Part shown: positions 1 to 11,300 of the stretch, in pieces
Layout: the number at the start of each line of letters is the position of its first letter
Numbering within the stretch: position 1 is the stretch's first letter
Assembly (NCBI RefSeq): GCF_001039355.2
Contig: NW_019775923.1
Coordinates: 52,793-116,792 of the forward strand
Source of the DNA: Lingula anatina
Taxonomy: Eukaryota > Brachiopoda > Lingulata > Lingulida > Lingulidae
DNA length: 64,000 nucleotides
Direction of reading: 5' to 3'
The notes under the pieces: model-generated
The model's input: only the letters and a program-made list of their open reading frames with translations
Database searches by the model: none
Told to the model about the DNA's origin: nothing
Made by a program: the position numbers and the translations under genes

Positions 1-1010
1 TAAGTTTCAAGCCAAAAAGTAAAATGGTTTTCCACTTATCGTGTTATCGGTGCTGCATATATGCTGAAAAAAGTGAAAAAACAGCATAACTTCCCTAAAA
101 ATGGCCCGATCATGCTGATTTTCGAACTTGACCTGCATATTATGAATATTCATCAGTTTTATAAGTTTCAAGCCAAAAAGTAAAATGGTTTTCCACTTAT
201 CGTGTTATCGGTGCTGCATATATGCTGAAAAAAGTGAAAAAACAGCATAACTTCCCTAAAAATGGCCCGATCATGCTGATTTTCGAACTTGACCTGCATA
301 TTATGAATATTCATCAGTTTTATAAGTTTCAAGCCAAAAAGTAAAATGGTTTTCCACTTATCGTGTTATCGGTGCTGCATATATGCTGAAAAAAGTGAAA
401 AAACAGCATAACTTCCCTAAAAATGGCCCGATCATGCTGATTTTCGAACTTGACCTGCATATTATGAATATTCATCAGTTTTATAAGTTTCAAGCCAAAA
501 AGTAAAATGGTTTTCCACTTATCGTGTTATCGGTGCTGCATATATGCTGAAAAAAGTGAAAAAACAGCATAACTTCCCTAAAAATGGCCCGATCATGCTG
601 ATTTTCGAACTTGACCTGCATATTATGAATATTCATCAGTTTTATAAGTTTCAAGCCAAAAAGTAAAATGGTTTTCCACTTATCGTGTTATCGGTGCTGC
701 ATATATGCTGAAAAAAGTGAAAAAACAGCATAACTTCCCTAAAAATGGCCCGATCATGCTGATTTTCGAACTTGACCTGCATATTATGAATATTCATCAG
801 TTTTATAAGTTTCAAGCCAAAAAGTAAAATGGTTTTCCACTTATCGTGTTATCGGTGCTGCATATATGCTGAAAAAAGTGAAAAAACAGCATAACTTCCC
901 TAAAAATGGCCCGATCATGCTGATTTTCGAACTTGACCTGCGTATTATGAATATTCATCAGTTCTGTAAATTTGAATACAAAATGTAAAACGGTATTCCA
1001 CTTATCGTGT
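1..1010. repeat. 161-bp satellite tandem array, six full units plus a diverged seventh
   Basis: Units start at 1, 162, 323, 484, 645 and 806, giving a constant 161-bp period. The first six units are almost identical; the only change I noticed is a T-to-G-type substitution near 941 in unit six. A partial, diverged seventh unit runs from about 967 to 1012. The array probably continues to the left of the window. Each unit contains a short open frame beginning ATGCTGAAAAAAGTG, but 161 is not a multiple of three and stops recur, so I see no case for coding. The array lies downstream of, or within an intron of, the minus-strand ankyrin gene at 1359-3700. Confidence 0.95.
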
Positions 1011-1070
1011 TATCGCTGAGTGCACGGCGACGACGGCGACGACGGCGTCGACAGACGCAGATGATGGCTA

Positions 1071-1100
1071 TATGTACAGACACATCTGTGTCTGTACATA
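1071..1100. repeat. 30-bp near-perfect palindrome
   Basis: Two 14-bp arms (TATGTACAGACACA and its complement) flank a 2-bp centre. The palindrome follows a GC-rich GACGGC mini-repeat at 1026-1052. It could be a cruciform or transposon-end relic. The sequence just after it (1102-1150) resembles 27537-27590 and 41300-41345, so it borders a dispersed repeat. Confidence 0.6.
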
Positions 1101-1358
1101 AAAAAGGCCTATAACTGATTCCGTGATGTTTACATTACAACTTTTGTCTTTTCCCGACATTAAGTCTGGACTGCAGTATATTTCCATTTGTAAATACACT
1201 TTAGCTAATATTATTTATTTCGCTTTACTTTTGTTTACTTTCGGCAAATTCAGATGTCAAACAAAGAGTATTAAAGAATGGAGAAATGATGTATTGCCAA
1301 GTTGTTTTATAAATGACAGCCGGCACACACCCAAGCATATGTCTACTTACACACTTAC

Positions 1359-1457
1359 CCTATCCTGTATATTAGGATCCGCCCCGTGCTGGAGGAGAAG
1401 CTGGATACACTGTGTGGCACCTCGCTTTGCAGCCAAGTGTAGTGGTGTACGTCTTAA
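1359..1457 (-). CDS. Ankyrin repeat exon, cassette 1
   Basis: A 99-nt phase-0 exon with acceptor ACCCACAG and donor AGG|GTAAGT. It encodes LRRTPLHLAAKRG and the following LLLQHGAD-PNIQDR half. It is the last ankyrin exon seen before the satellite array; further exons must lie outside the window. Confidence 0.8.
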
Positions 1458-3700
1458 CTGTGGGTTTTAAAAACGTGCTTATTTTGATGCATAATTAGTG
1501 ATTTTTAATTAGTCATATGTCATTTTCACACAGTCCACTGTTTGTAAGTAGTATTTATGATTGGTCATTAGGCCTTATAATAATAGCTAATTATCAATTG
1601 TAGGAATGACGTTGAATGCACGTTGCTGTTGTGATGGGAAATTGTAAGATTTGGCAGAATATAGATGTCACAGTGAATATTTTGATATAATGTTTTAATA
1701 CTAAAGTTAAAAAAGGCAAACACCCCAAGCATATGTGGACTCACACACTTACCATATCCTGTATATTGGGATTCGCCCCATGTTGGAGGAGAAGCTGGAC
1801 ACATTGTGTGGCACCTCGCTGTGCAACCAAGTGTAGTGGAGTACGTCCAGATACATCCTGTGGATTCTAAAATTATGATAATTTTAATGCAAAATCTGTC
1901 TTTATTTTATGATAATTCGTCTATATTCTCATATAATTAAACAATTTACTGTATGTCAATACAGGGTTTATGTATGATCATTAGACCTTACTTATTGATT
2001 TTATTCCAGAATATTTTGCGATGTGAAATTGTAAGATTTGGCAGCAAAAACAAAATTAAAATGTGTCAGTAAATGTGATTTAAAGTTACATACAATGTAT
2101 TCATATTAATATTAAACAGTGTACACCCCACTTTCAAAATATTCCATCCTATCCATTCACTCTGTATATTAGGATCCGCCCCGTGCTGGAGGAGAAGCTG
2201 GACACACTGTGTGGCACCTTGCTCTGCAGCCCAGTGTAGTGGTGTACGTTTTAACTGTGGGTTTTAAAAACGTGATAATTTTGATGCATTATTACTTTTT
2301 TAGTCATAACTTAATTTCACACAGTCCACTGTTTTTAATAATATTAATGAGTGACCTTTAGGCCTTATAATAACAGTTTTTTTAAGTCCTTAATTATATA
2401 TTGTAGGAAGGAATGTCTTTTGCTTTTGTGATGGGAAATTGTGGGATTTGGCAGCAAAATAAATGTCACAGTGAATATTTTTCAAAGCTTGATATATAAT
2501 GTTTTAACAGTTAAGTTAAAATAGACCACACACCCCAATCACATTCCACTAGCATACTTACCTTATCCTGTATATTAGGATTTGCCCCATGCTGGAGGAG
2601 AAGCTGGACACACTGTGTGGCACCTTGCTCTGCAGCCAAGTGTAGTGGTGTAAGTCGACTAGCACGCTGTAGATTCTAAATTTATGATAATTTTGATGCA
2701 ACATCTGTCTTTATTTTATGATAATTGGTCTATATTTTTATATAATTAAACAATCTACTGTATGTCAATAGACCTTACTTATTGATTTTATTCCAGAATA
2801 TTTTGCGATGTGAAATTGTAAGATTTGGCAGAAAAAACGTGTAAATGAATATGATTTTAAGTAACATACAATGTATTCATACAAATAGCTTTCTTAAAAA
2901 TCCTGCCATTTTGCTCAGTATATTAGGATCCGCCCCGTGCTTGAGAAGAAGCTTGACACACTGTGTGGCACCTCGCTCTGCAGCCCAGTGTAGTGGAGTA
3001 CGTCCAGGTGCATCCTGCGGATTCTAAAATTATGATAATTTTAATGCAAAATCTGTCTTTATTTTATGATAATTCGTCTATATTCTTATATAATTAAATA
3101 ATTACTGTATGCATTTAGGCTTTATGCGTGATCATTAGACCTTACTCATTGACTTTAGTCCGGAATATTTTGCCATGTGAAATTGTTAGATTTGGCAGCA
3201 AAATAAATGTGGCAATGAATGTGATTTAAGTGACATACAACTTATTCATAGTAATGTTAAAACAGCGTATACACCAATAGGTTCATAAGCCATTCTTTCT
3301 TTTTGCTTTGTATATTAAGATCCGCCCCGTGCTGGAGGAGAAGCTGGACACACTGTGTGGCACCATGTTTTGCAGCCTTGTGTAGTAGTGTATTTTTTTC
3401 TGTGGGTTTTAAAAACGTGACAATTTTGATGCATAATTAGTGATTTTTAATTAGCCATATGTCATTTTCACACAGTCCACTGTTTGTAAATAGTGTTTAT
3501 GACTGGTCATTAGGCCGTATAATAATAGTTCAATGTTCGTCGTTGTTCGCCAAAGTATTTCAATTTTTTAATTAGACTCTGAAAGATGAATTCATTACCT
3601 CGCCAGTTGTGTTGACATCGAAGGTCCCATCTCTCAGTAGGTTCGTTAACTTCTGCACGTTTCCTTTCTTAGCAGCTTGGAAGAGATCCACTTCAGACAT
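1359..3700 (-). CDS. Ankyrin-repeat protein gene, 5' part, one repeat per exon (partial)
   Basis: This is a spliced minus-strand gene that reads out of the window to the left. Its first coding exon (3700-3599) starts with ATG in the context CCAAGATGT and encodes 34 residues, MSEVDLFQAAKKGNVQKL and onward, typical of the first helix pair of an ankyrin domain; it ends at a GTAATG donor. Six downstream segments each encode one ankyrin repeat with the TPLHLAA, LLLQHGAD and PNIQD signatures. Exons 2666-2562, 1857-1753 and 1457-1359 have CACAG- or ACAG-type acceptors, GTAAGT donors and lengths of 105, 105 and 99 nt, all phase 0, so they can be skipped or joined without losing frame. The segments at 3399-3302, 3014-2910 and 2254-2156 lack a recognisable donor. 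Function is likely protein binding; the rest of the protein is not visible. The ankyrin identity is secure, but the exact transcript is inferred. Confidence 0.85.
1753..1857 (-). CDS. Ankyrin repeat exon, cassette 2
   Basis: A 105-nt phase-0 exon with acceptor ATCCACAG and donor ATG|GTAAGT. It encodes DVSGRTPLHLVAQRG and the following LLLQHGAN-PNIQD half. Confidence 0.8.
2156..2254 (-). pseudogene. Ankyrin exon lacking a donor (repeat cassette 3)
   Basis: The acceptor ACCCACAG and a 33-codon repeat (LKRTPLHWAAEQG and onward) are intact. After PNIQ the sequence reads AGTGAATGG with no good donor. It shares this left flank with cassettes 5 and 6. Confidence 0.55.
2562..2666 (-). CDS. Ankyrin repeat exon, cassette 4
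   Basis: A 105-nt phase-0 exon with acceptor CTACAG and donor AAG|GTAAGT. It encodes RASRLTPLHLAAEQGATQCV, then a LLLQHGAN loop and PNIQDK, a full ankyrin repeat. Confidence 0.8.
2910..3014 (-). pseudogene. Ankyrin exon lacking a donor (repeat cassette 5)
   Basis: The frame is open across a complete 35-codon ankyrin repeat (DAPGRTPLHWAAERGATQCV and onward) with an intact CGCAG acceptor. The sequence after PNILSK has no GTAAGT. Read-through would reach a stop about 12 codons later, so this could instead be a rarely used terminal exon. Confidence 0.55.
3302..3399 (-). pseudogene. Decayed ankyrin exon (repeat cassette 6)
   Basis: The CACAG acceptor survives. The exon is 98 nt, one base short of the 99-nt type, and that shifts the frame. 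TPLHLAA has become TLLHKAA, and the expected GTAAGT after the PNIQD end has been replaced by AGCAAAAAGAAAG. It therefore cannot be spliced in frame as a normal repeat exon. Confidence 0.7.
3599..3700 (-). CDS. Ankyrin gene, first coding exon
   Basis: There are 34 codons from ATG (3700-3698) to the donor G|GTAATG at 3598. The exon ends in phase 0, matching the phase-0 repeat exons downstream. Upstream on the minus strand there is a pyrimidine-rich tract and an AG about 15 nt before the ATG (GGTAAG|TCAACC), so a 5' UTR intron is possible. That same GTAAGT could instead be a donor, which would leave this ATG in an intron. The ankyrin-like helix pair (DLFQAAKKGNVQKLTNLL) argues for coding. Confidence 0.75.
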
Positions 3701-4859
3701 CTTGGCGGTTGACTTACCGTAATTATCCGAAGAACACAAGAAAATTATTTACATAAGAAATAAATTATCTTATATATAATTAATAATTTTTTTTTTGTTA
3801 TCTAGTTTGACAGTTATGGAAACCACTGTCCCTAAAATAACTGTGGTTTTGATGTAATAATTATGTACACCCCTCATTAAGTGTATTGAATTCTTGAATA
3901 AGCACAGTGTGATTAGTTACCTCTACATCTGGCAATATGTTTAAGGCACCTAACAATAATTATAATGTTAATTTATACTTTTAACTGTACGAACTTCAAA
4001 ACTAGGCTAGGTTGTTCAACAGCTCAGTATTGTTATTCAGTGCATTGTTAATAGTATATTTATCAACATGTTGTTGATAATGGATTGAGATGAACTAGAT
4101 AAATCTCATCCTGGCATTCTTCAGTGAGGAGTGCTGTAGCCCACGTTTGACTTATATAAACTGAATATTTTGCATCGGCCGGGTGCACGGTTATTTGGCA
4201 ATATCTGGGGGGGGGGGGGGGGGGGGGGGGGGGAATCCCCTTTCCTCCACAGTCTATGGGAAGTCCAAAGAGAAAAGAAACAATTGTCCGAATAAACGTG
4301 TGCAATCTAACGACCTCTTCTCGAATGAGTGTAGAGGTTTAATATTTGGGATGAATTTCTAAAATTTGCCGACCATCTCTGAAAATCGTTTTACATCTAA
4401 ATATCATTACAGCGGATTCTCCTCGCTTTTCAGCCGCCGTACTTAACCAAAACACATTTCTCCACTCAATATTTGGACTTCCTCATAAATCTCAACACAG
4501 GAAGAAACAGATACTGCTTTTCACATCAAAGGATCGTTTCACACAGCTGAAATAAATCGTTTCACACAGTGACGGAAATAAAATTATATTTAAATATTAC
4601 ACGACAATGCTCCTCGATTTTCTGCGTACGCACTTAGAGCGAAATGACCTGTAATAAGTCGCTCATAATACAATTAAGCTGGCCCGATTGCAATGAAAGT
4701 ACTTTAGCGAGAAGCACCCCAGAGTTAGATCGATCATGGTTTTTTGAGAACGCAGTTAATTAAGATCAATAAACAGTACAGTTCAAACTCTTGTTATTCG
4801 TCCTCTGCTCGTCAAGAACTACATCCAAACACTTAATCTGACTTGAAAGGGTGTCAGTA
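3701..4859. other. Upstream intergenic DNA, no gene seen
   Basis: AT-rich sequence 5' of the minus-strand ankyrin gene. A run of 27 G lies at 4207-4233. I see no coding exon with splice signals. Confidence 0.5.
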
Positions 4860-7100
4860 GGCCTACTTATCAGTTCTTGGACCTTGTGATATGCTGTGCA
4901 GTCATGTAAACATGTAAACATTGTAGGCCTACTTATGTGCTTAACTTAATTTGTATTGTACTGATCATAGTGGGTCCATGGGGAAATTTTGAGGCTAATC
5001 CCCCTCCCTCCTGCGCTGGTTTTGTGTAGTACGAAAATAGCTAGAAAACAAGACAATTAGTCTACGATCGAAACGGCGTCTTTAGTGGGTACGTTTCTTG
5101 GATAGCCGAATCTAAGGAGGCACAGTAGTGATAGAAAGTATTAAATATAATAAAAGAACGGCAGAGGGTAAATGATGGGAAAATAGCACTCGATCTAAGA
5201 CATACAAAGTAGGTGCAAAGTGAAAGTACAGTGTACCTGCCGTACCGCTATCTTAGTCTTTTTTATGGTCGTTTAAATGTAACCTCACCTTAAAGACGAC
5301 ATTTGTGTATTAGAAAAGTCACGAATAATAAAATGTAAGAAATATTTTATATCCAATCCAACAATATTGGATAATAATTAACTTAACTTACCTCAGATGC
5401 AAATGGCATCGGGTATTCGTTGTGGAAATCCCAGGTTATTTTTAGTCCTCGGTATTCCCCTGTTTCGTTGATGACGTTATATTAGTCACAACTAGCACAT
5501 TCATGGAAGGGTGCGCTATCACACACTTGTTTATGAAGTCAAACCGTTATGGCAGTAATCTGTGCCCGTCGAGTAAGAACCCCTGTCCAGGGCCGTAGCC
5601 TGAGCAAAATGCCAGGGGGGCAGTAAGCGGACACGAGGGGGCGAAGCTACCGAGGAGGGTGGGTGTGGTGTGTAAAATTCCAAATTCCAGGGGGGGTCTA
5701 GCTGCCCCCCGGAGGCTACGGCCCTGCTGTCAATACGCAAACACACTGTAAAGTAAGCTATAGACAATGAAAATCCGAAAGTTTGTTAGATCACCTAGTT
5801 TGTTTAGTAGTGCATGTCATAAGGTAAATAGTATCAGATATTACCGGTAATCTAAGAGCCACCTTGTGTGTGTGTGTGTGGGGGGGGGGGGGGTTGATCA
5901 CTCTTAATAATTCAAAAATAAAATCTACGATCACAGTAATAGAAACTCTATTCACATCTACCTGATAATGCGAGACAAAAATCCTGAAAATTGAAAATCA
6001 CTGGGTATAATGACTTCGTTTCACGAAGGGCTAAAATAAAAATCCGCACGAATTAGGACCCCCTGACCCCTGCCATTGAAAACTATAAATGTAGAATATT
6101 TTAGTTCTAAAGTCATGTTATGGTAAAAATACCTTTTAAAGGAATTAATTGTATCTCAATGAATTAAGATATGTGACGTCACATATTTATTTACTTTTTT
6201 TGGTCTCGCATTCAAAACACTAAATGTTCTCTTTGTTCGTTACTGACTCCCTTTTTTATGGAGGAAATGATTTTGAGTACTTTGCAATCGCTTGACTTGG
6301 ACGAGTTGCGGTGCTCGTGAACCTTGTGATATGTTCTACACTTGGCCATGTAAAAAACTGAACTTATATATAAATGTTTAATTATGTTTGTATTGTGCTG
6401 ATCATAGTAGGCCCGCGGGGAGATTTTACGGGGAATCCACCTCCTGCGTATTTTTTGTGTAGTCAAATAAATAAATAAATAAATAAATAAATTTAAAAAA
6501 TAGTAAACAAGACAATTAGCCTACGATCGAAACGGCTTCTTTAGTCAGTATGTGTCTTGGACGGAATAATTTAAGGAGGTAAAGAAGTGCGAGAAAGTAT
6601 TACACATTAGAAGAGAAATAACAGAGGGGGAAATAATGGGCAAATACCCCTCGACCTTATAAATACAATGTAGGTCCAAAGTGGAACTACTGAGTACGAT
6701 CCACTGAGTACCTGTACCTATGCCTTTCATGGTCGTTTCAATATACCCACGCTAGCGACAGCATTCGTGCGCTTGAAAAGTCATGAATATTCAACTGAAA
6801 GAAACGCTTTAAATCCAATCCAACTATCTTGGATAATAATTTACCTAACTTACCGCAGAAGCTAATGGCGTCTGGCTTTATTTGTCGTGGAAATACCGGG
6901 ATATTTTCATCCTCGGGATTTCCGTCTTTCGTTGCTGACGTCATAATAGGCAAGGCGATGGAAGAGTGCACTATCACATTCGTGTTTATTTAGTTAAATC
7001 GTTATTGCAGTGGTCTATGGCCGACGATAGGATGTCCTATAAATATGCAGTAACGTTGCATAGTAAAATATACATAATGATGAAAATCCACAAGTTTGCT
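4860..7100. repeat. Diverged tandem duplication, about 1.5-kb period
   Basis: The segment from about 4870 to 5770 is repeated from about 6320 to 7090. Shared landmarks are ACCTTGTGATATG (4884 and 6321), TGATCATAGT, ACAAGACAATTAG and TACGATCGAAACGGC. Both copies carry, on the minus strand, an exon-like segment ending at a GTAAGTTA donor (last exon bases 5392 and 6854). The frame upstream of the donor is open in the right copy but broken by stops in the left copy. They might be alternative 5' exons of the ankyrin gene; this is only an inference. Sequence at 6130-6330 is repeated again at about 8670-8850. Confidence 0.6.
5588..5726. mobile_element. 139-bp MITE-like element, GGGCCGTAGCC ends
   Basis: The ends CAGGGCCGTAGCCT and AGGCTACGGCCCTG are inverted copies, flanked on both sides by CTGTC (5583-5587 and 5727-5731) as a probable 5-bp target duplication. 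The interior is G-rich and non-coding. Confidence 0.65.
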
Positions 7101-7370
7101 GGATCACCTAGTGTATGGTATGGTGCAAGTCACGAGGGAGAATAGGCTCAGATACTAATTTGAGGGGCCCATTTGAGGGGGGGGGTGATCACAGTTCACA
7201 GTTTGAAAGATAAACACCAATTCACAGATTAGTAAATGCAACTTAATTCACATCTTTCTGATAACAAGAGTCGAAAATCATGAATCACCGGGTAAAATGA
7301 CTTCGTTTCACCTAAGATCTAATATACCGTTTATTAGATCTTAGGTTTCACGAAGGGCAAATAATATTAA

Positions 7371-7831
7371 AGGCCCAGTCACAAATCAGTTGCGATGCGT
7401 CGGGGATGGGTAAAACCCGGGAAATTTGAACAAAATCTTGAGACAGATCTCACGATTTTGCACCCGTCGGAGGCGCTCTCCGGACGCCTGCGGGTTGTCG
7501 CAGATTTTTAAGACATCGCCACACCCGTCGCGGTCCCTAACTTTGAACTTAAAATTTTAAGATTGCTCGCAAGATTTTTCACCCATTTTGGGCATCCCAG
7601 ACACAATCTCCGATGACCTACGATGCCCTCCGATTAATCGGAGGCGATCGGAGGCTAATCCCACGATTTTTCGACAAAACCGGGTCAAAATCATTGAAAA
7701 AAATCTCAGACAATGTGACTGCTCCACTTTTATTAGGATTATTGCTAGGATTGTTCAAGGATTCTTTATTTTCTACGACGACCCCCGGCCAAAACTAATC
7801 CCCGACAGATCGCCGACATTGTGACTGGGCC
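7371..7831. mobile_element. MITE with TTAA target site and GGCCCAGTCACA ends
   Basis: The left end GGCCCAGTCACAA and right end TTGTGACTGGGCC are inverted copies, each abutting TTAA (7367-7370 and 7832-7835). A TTAA target is typical of piggyBac and some Kolobok derivatives. The interior is non-coding, with C+G-rich CGATCGGAGG-type motifs. One extra A at the left border makes the exact edge uncertain. Confidence 0.7.
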
Positions 7832-7867
7832 TTAACTCGCATTCACGAGTCACGGGAAAGAGGTGCT

Positions 7868-8396
7868 GCACTGCTGCAACCCACTTTGAAAAAATTATGA
7901 AATTTGAAAAAAATTTTAAATCGCGTCAAAAATGGGACAAAGTCAACGCGATTTGAAAAAATATTTCAAATTGCGTCAAACAGGCACATTTTAACACACT
8001 TTGAAAAATTTTGAGACTATTAAAAGATTAGGCAGTTTTTCTTTCATGTACGTCCGCCATATTTAGTCCCCAGGATCTGTAAAGCCTGGCTCAATCGTTC
8101 GGTCATAAATTGATAATAAGCATGTCAACTGAATTCATAACCTCAAGCAAAATGAAATAATTTATGAATTTATGTTCTTAACGCAGTTTGAAATAATTAT
8201 TTAAACTGCGTTGACCCAGTCCACCAATTTAAGGCAGTTTGAAATATTTTTTCAAATTGCGTTGAGTCTGTCCACGATTTTAACGCAATTTGAAATATTT
8301 TTTCAAATCTCATTGACTTTGTCCCATTTTTGACGCGATTTGAAAATTTTTTTCAAATTGCGTAATTTTTTCAAAGTGGGTTGTAACACTGCACGG
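7868..8396. mobile_element. Fold-back element with long inverted arms
   Basis: The left arm (about 7875-7985) and right arm (about 8270-8390) are long inverted copies that include ACCCACTTTGAAAAAATTA and TCAAAAATGGGACAAAGTCAA. Each arm itself contains inverted ATTTGAAAAAATATTTCAAAT units, and the right arm continues with further diverged units back to about 8175. No coding capacity. TGCAC-like sequence flanks both sides. Confidence 0.75.
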
Positions 8397-11300
8397 ATCA
8401 CGCTATATAACATATAACATTGCTATTGAAATAAAACATGGCTTTCACCGATAACGGAAATACCCAATGGGACCCTCTAGTTTTACTCCCCTGGGTGGTA
8501 GACCAAGCAAAATCTCAATACTACATGTACTTTAATCCTACAACTTTTCTATCTCAACAAAACACACCAAATCATCACAGTTTTTTGTTACTTGCCCTTC
8601 CAGTTTTGACGTGACATGTGGAATGTTTTATTTCTTAAGGTTTGTTCAGGTAAAAAGTAGTATTTTGAAGAAACTTGTATCTCAATGAATAAAGATATGT
8701 GAATAGAAAAATATGTAGTAGTAGTTGTGGCATCACCTAGTTATTTGCGTTTTATTCTCGCATCCAAAGCACTGAATTCTTCCGTTTTTGTTGTTCGTTA
8801 CTGACGTGACGCCTTTTTTATGGATGAAATTATTTTTGAGTACTTTGGTCGCAGGTTTCTGTGGATAAATTAGAAGAGTCAATTTTCTTCAGTGGATAAT
8901 TTGTTGAGTACATGGGTGTTATATGATGACTATATGGTGAGCCGATGTTTTTTTGTATACCATCTAGCAAGATTACAGATTTATTTTGCACAGGACATTT
9001 ACCAGAATGTCTCTAGCTAATTATGTGCATTTTTCTGTACCGTGATTGTGTCAGGATCAAGGCAGGGACATATCTGTGAATATGAAGAAGTTAGTATTTA
9101 TTTATTTAGAAGGATAAGAAGGGATGGCACGTGTCGTAAGGGTCTATTGAAGTACATATAAAATGGAAAGGGGAAATCAAATGTTGTGATGGATAGCTGA
9201 AATAGGTTTATTTCTTCGAATAAGGTGAAAATCACTATAATCATAGTACTGGTAAACATTTTAGTGAATATCGTTACTAAGTGTAGGCTAAGTCGTGTGC
9301 CATGTCACAGTCTGTTAGTTAACTGACCTTTAAATAATTATTTAATCCAGTTAAACACTGGCCAGTTAACCAATTGGTTGTTTTCCGTCAGAAGACTGTA
9401 TATGAAACACATTTTAACCATCTTTTAGTTAATGGGTGTTAGTGGAATTTATCCACTGGTTAGGCTTATCCACTGGTTAGTGCTAAACATCCTTTATAAA
9501 ACTGGGCCCTGGTATGTACGACCAGTTAACTCTCAGCACAGGCGGTATGTCTTACCCATTTGTTTTTCAGCACACTGCATCCTTAATATGGAAAGTCAAT
9601 CGCCGTTAGGCTAATAATCTTGATATACATGTAACAAGGCAATGGAGGAGCCGAGGGGGGTAAAGTGATCACATGCACCCCTCGCCCCTTACCTTGGTGG
9701 GTATCGCCCTCTCCTGCTTCAACATTTTCCAAATCCTCAGCTGTGTAATGCCTCTATTCAACGCCGCCTACGATTTCCATGATCCGCAAAGAACTGCTGG
9801 TAAATCCAAGGTTCTAAGTTTAATATTGACACATTTTAAACCTCTTAACAATGATTCTTATTTATTCTTAGTCAGTTTTTACAATTTTGGAGAGATCGTT
9901 AACCAGTCTTCTATTTATTACCATTTGATGTTCATACTCCAATCTAGGGCCAGTACAGCCTACTATAGCTACTGTATGTTAAACATCCATTCCGGGACCA
10001 GATTTCTACAAAAATAAATAAATAAATAAATAAATTAAAAAAAAAGCAAAACACCACGATTCTCGCTGATTTAAAAAATTTATCAATTCCTGGCGATTCG
10101 TGTGTGGGTAGTCGGTGTGGAATAGGGATATAAGGATCCTCCCCTTGCACAAATCACACGCGTCAGATTGCAGATTCGGTCATGCGAATGTTAGACACGG
10201 TTGTTAGAGGAGGCAATGAATAATAAAAAAAAGTTGAGACAAAATCTATTCCTAAATATAATCCAATTCCAATTACAGTTGAATGTAATTATTAATTGCA
10301 ATCTTGAATGTATGGAGAAAGGAGTCCAAGCTATGAGTTTAAAAAATATGCAACATATTCTAGCAAAATTACCCTTTATTAATTCAAGAACATTTATAAG
10401 TCCACTGTGAGTTTAAATAAAGATAGTTTTAATTAATACATATAGTCTTAAGCCCTGCCTTACCACAATTTTTGACTTGCAAATAGTTACATGAACAATA
10501 TCCTTTCGCTGGAAGACGCCGGAAGTATTTCACTTACCAATTCGACACAAAAAGATGTTTGTAAAGAAATTATCAAATATTTTATGGAATTTTATGAAAC
10601 ATAAAAAAAACAGCGCACACACACAACTAATAATACTCCTGAAATTTAACAGGTGTTCTTACAGACCACGACAGGTCCTCGAGTGTTATTTACGACATTT
10701 ACAAAAAAAAAACAAACATTTGAAATGAAGCGTGTTTCCTTGGGGTGAATGTCTCATGCATGGGAAAATTCGAATTGGAACTAGAAAAGCACCCAGAGAG
10801 CGGAAATCTTCTCTAGGGCAGGCCAATTAATGTCATCAATTAGTTTATTTATTTATTGCTGCCCCAAAAGCTAATCGACTCTACGCTAACCCATTTTGGT
10901 ACATTTCGATTTTTTCAAAATCGATTTCATATCATTTAGTGCTCAATAAACTTATTTACTAACACATAGCAAGTTTTCTTGAGTAATAATCGAATGATCA
11001 ATCGAAATTAAGTTGCAATTCATGCAATATGTTAATTTATAGATCTATAAATATAGGTGTGGTAATCATTTAAATATTCATCGATATTAATTGTCAGCAA
11101 AATAATTATCTAAATTTTCCGCGTGTATAATATCAAGAGTGAAGTAATGGTTAACAGTACATTCAAATATATATTGAATAGTTTTAAATACTTCAGATAG
11201 ATGGAATGAACACGTGTCTCTTCCTCAGTAAGAGTAAGAATTTAGCCGAATATGCAGAATAATACCAAGAACTGACTTGATAAAAAAAAACATATTTTGA

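Noticed and set aside
1123-1470. Plus-strand open frames ending in a Cys-rich peptide (APCWRRSWTHCVAP-like), repeated six times
   Set aside because: The repeat is the complement of the ankyrin exons. The minus strand has splice borders, consistent exon lengths and ankyrin motifs; the plus-strand frame is a shadow.
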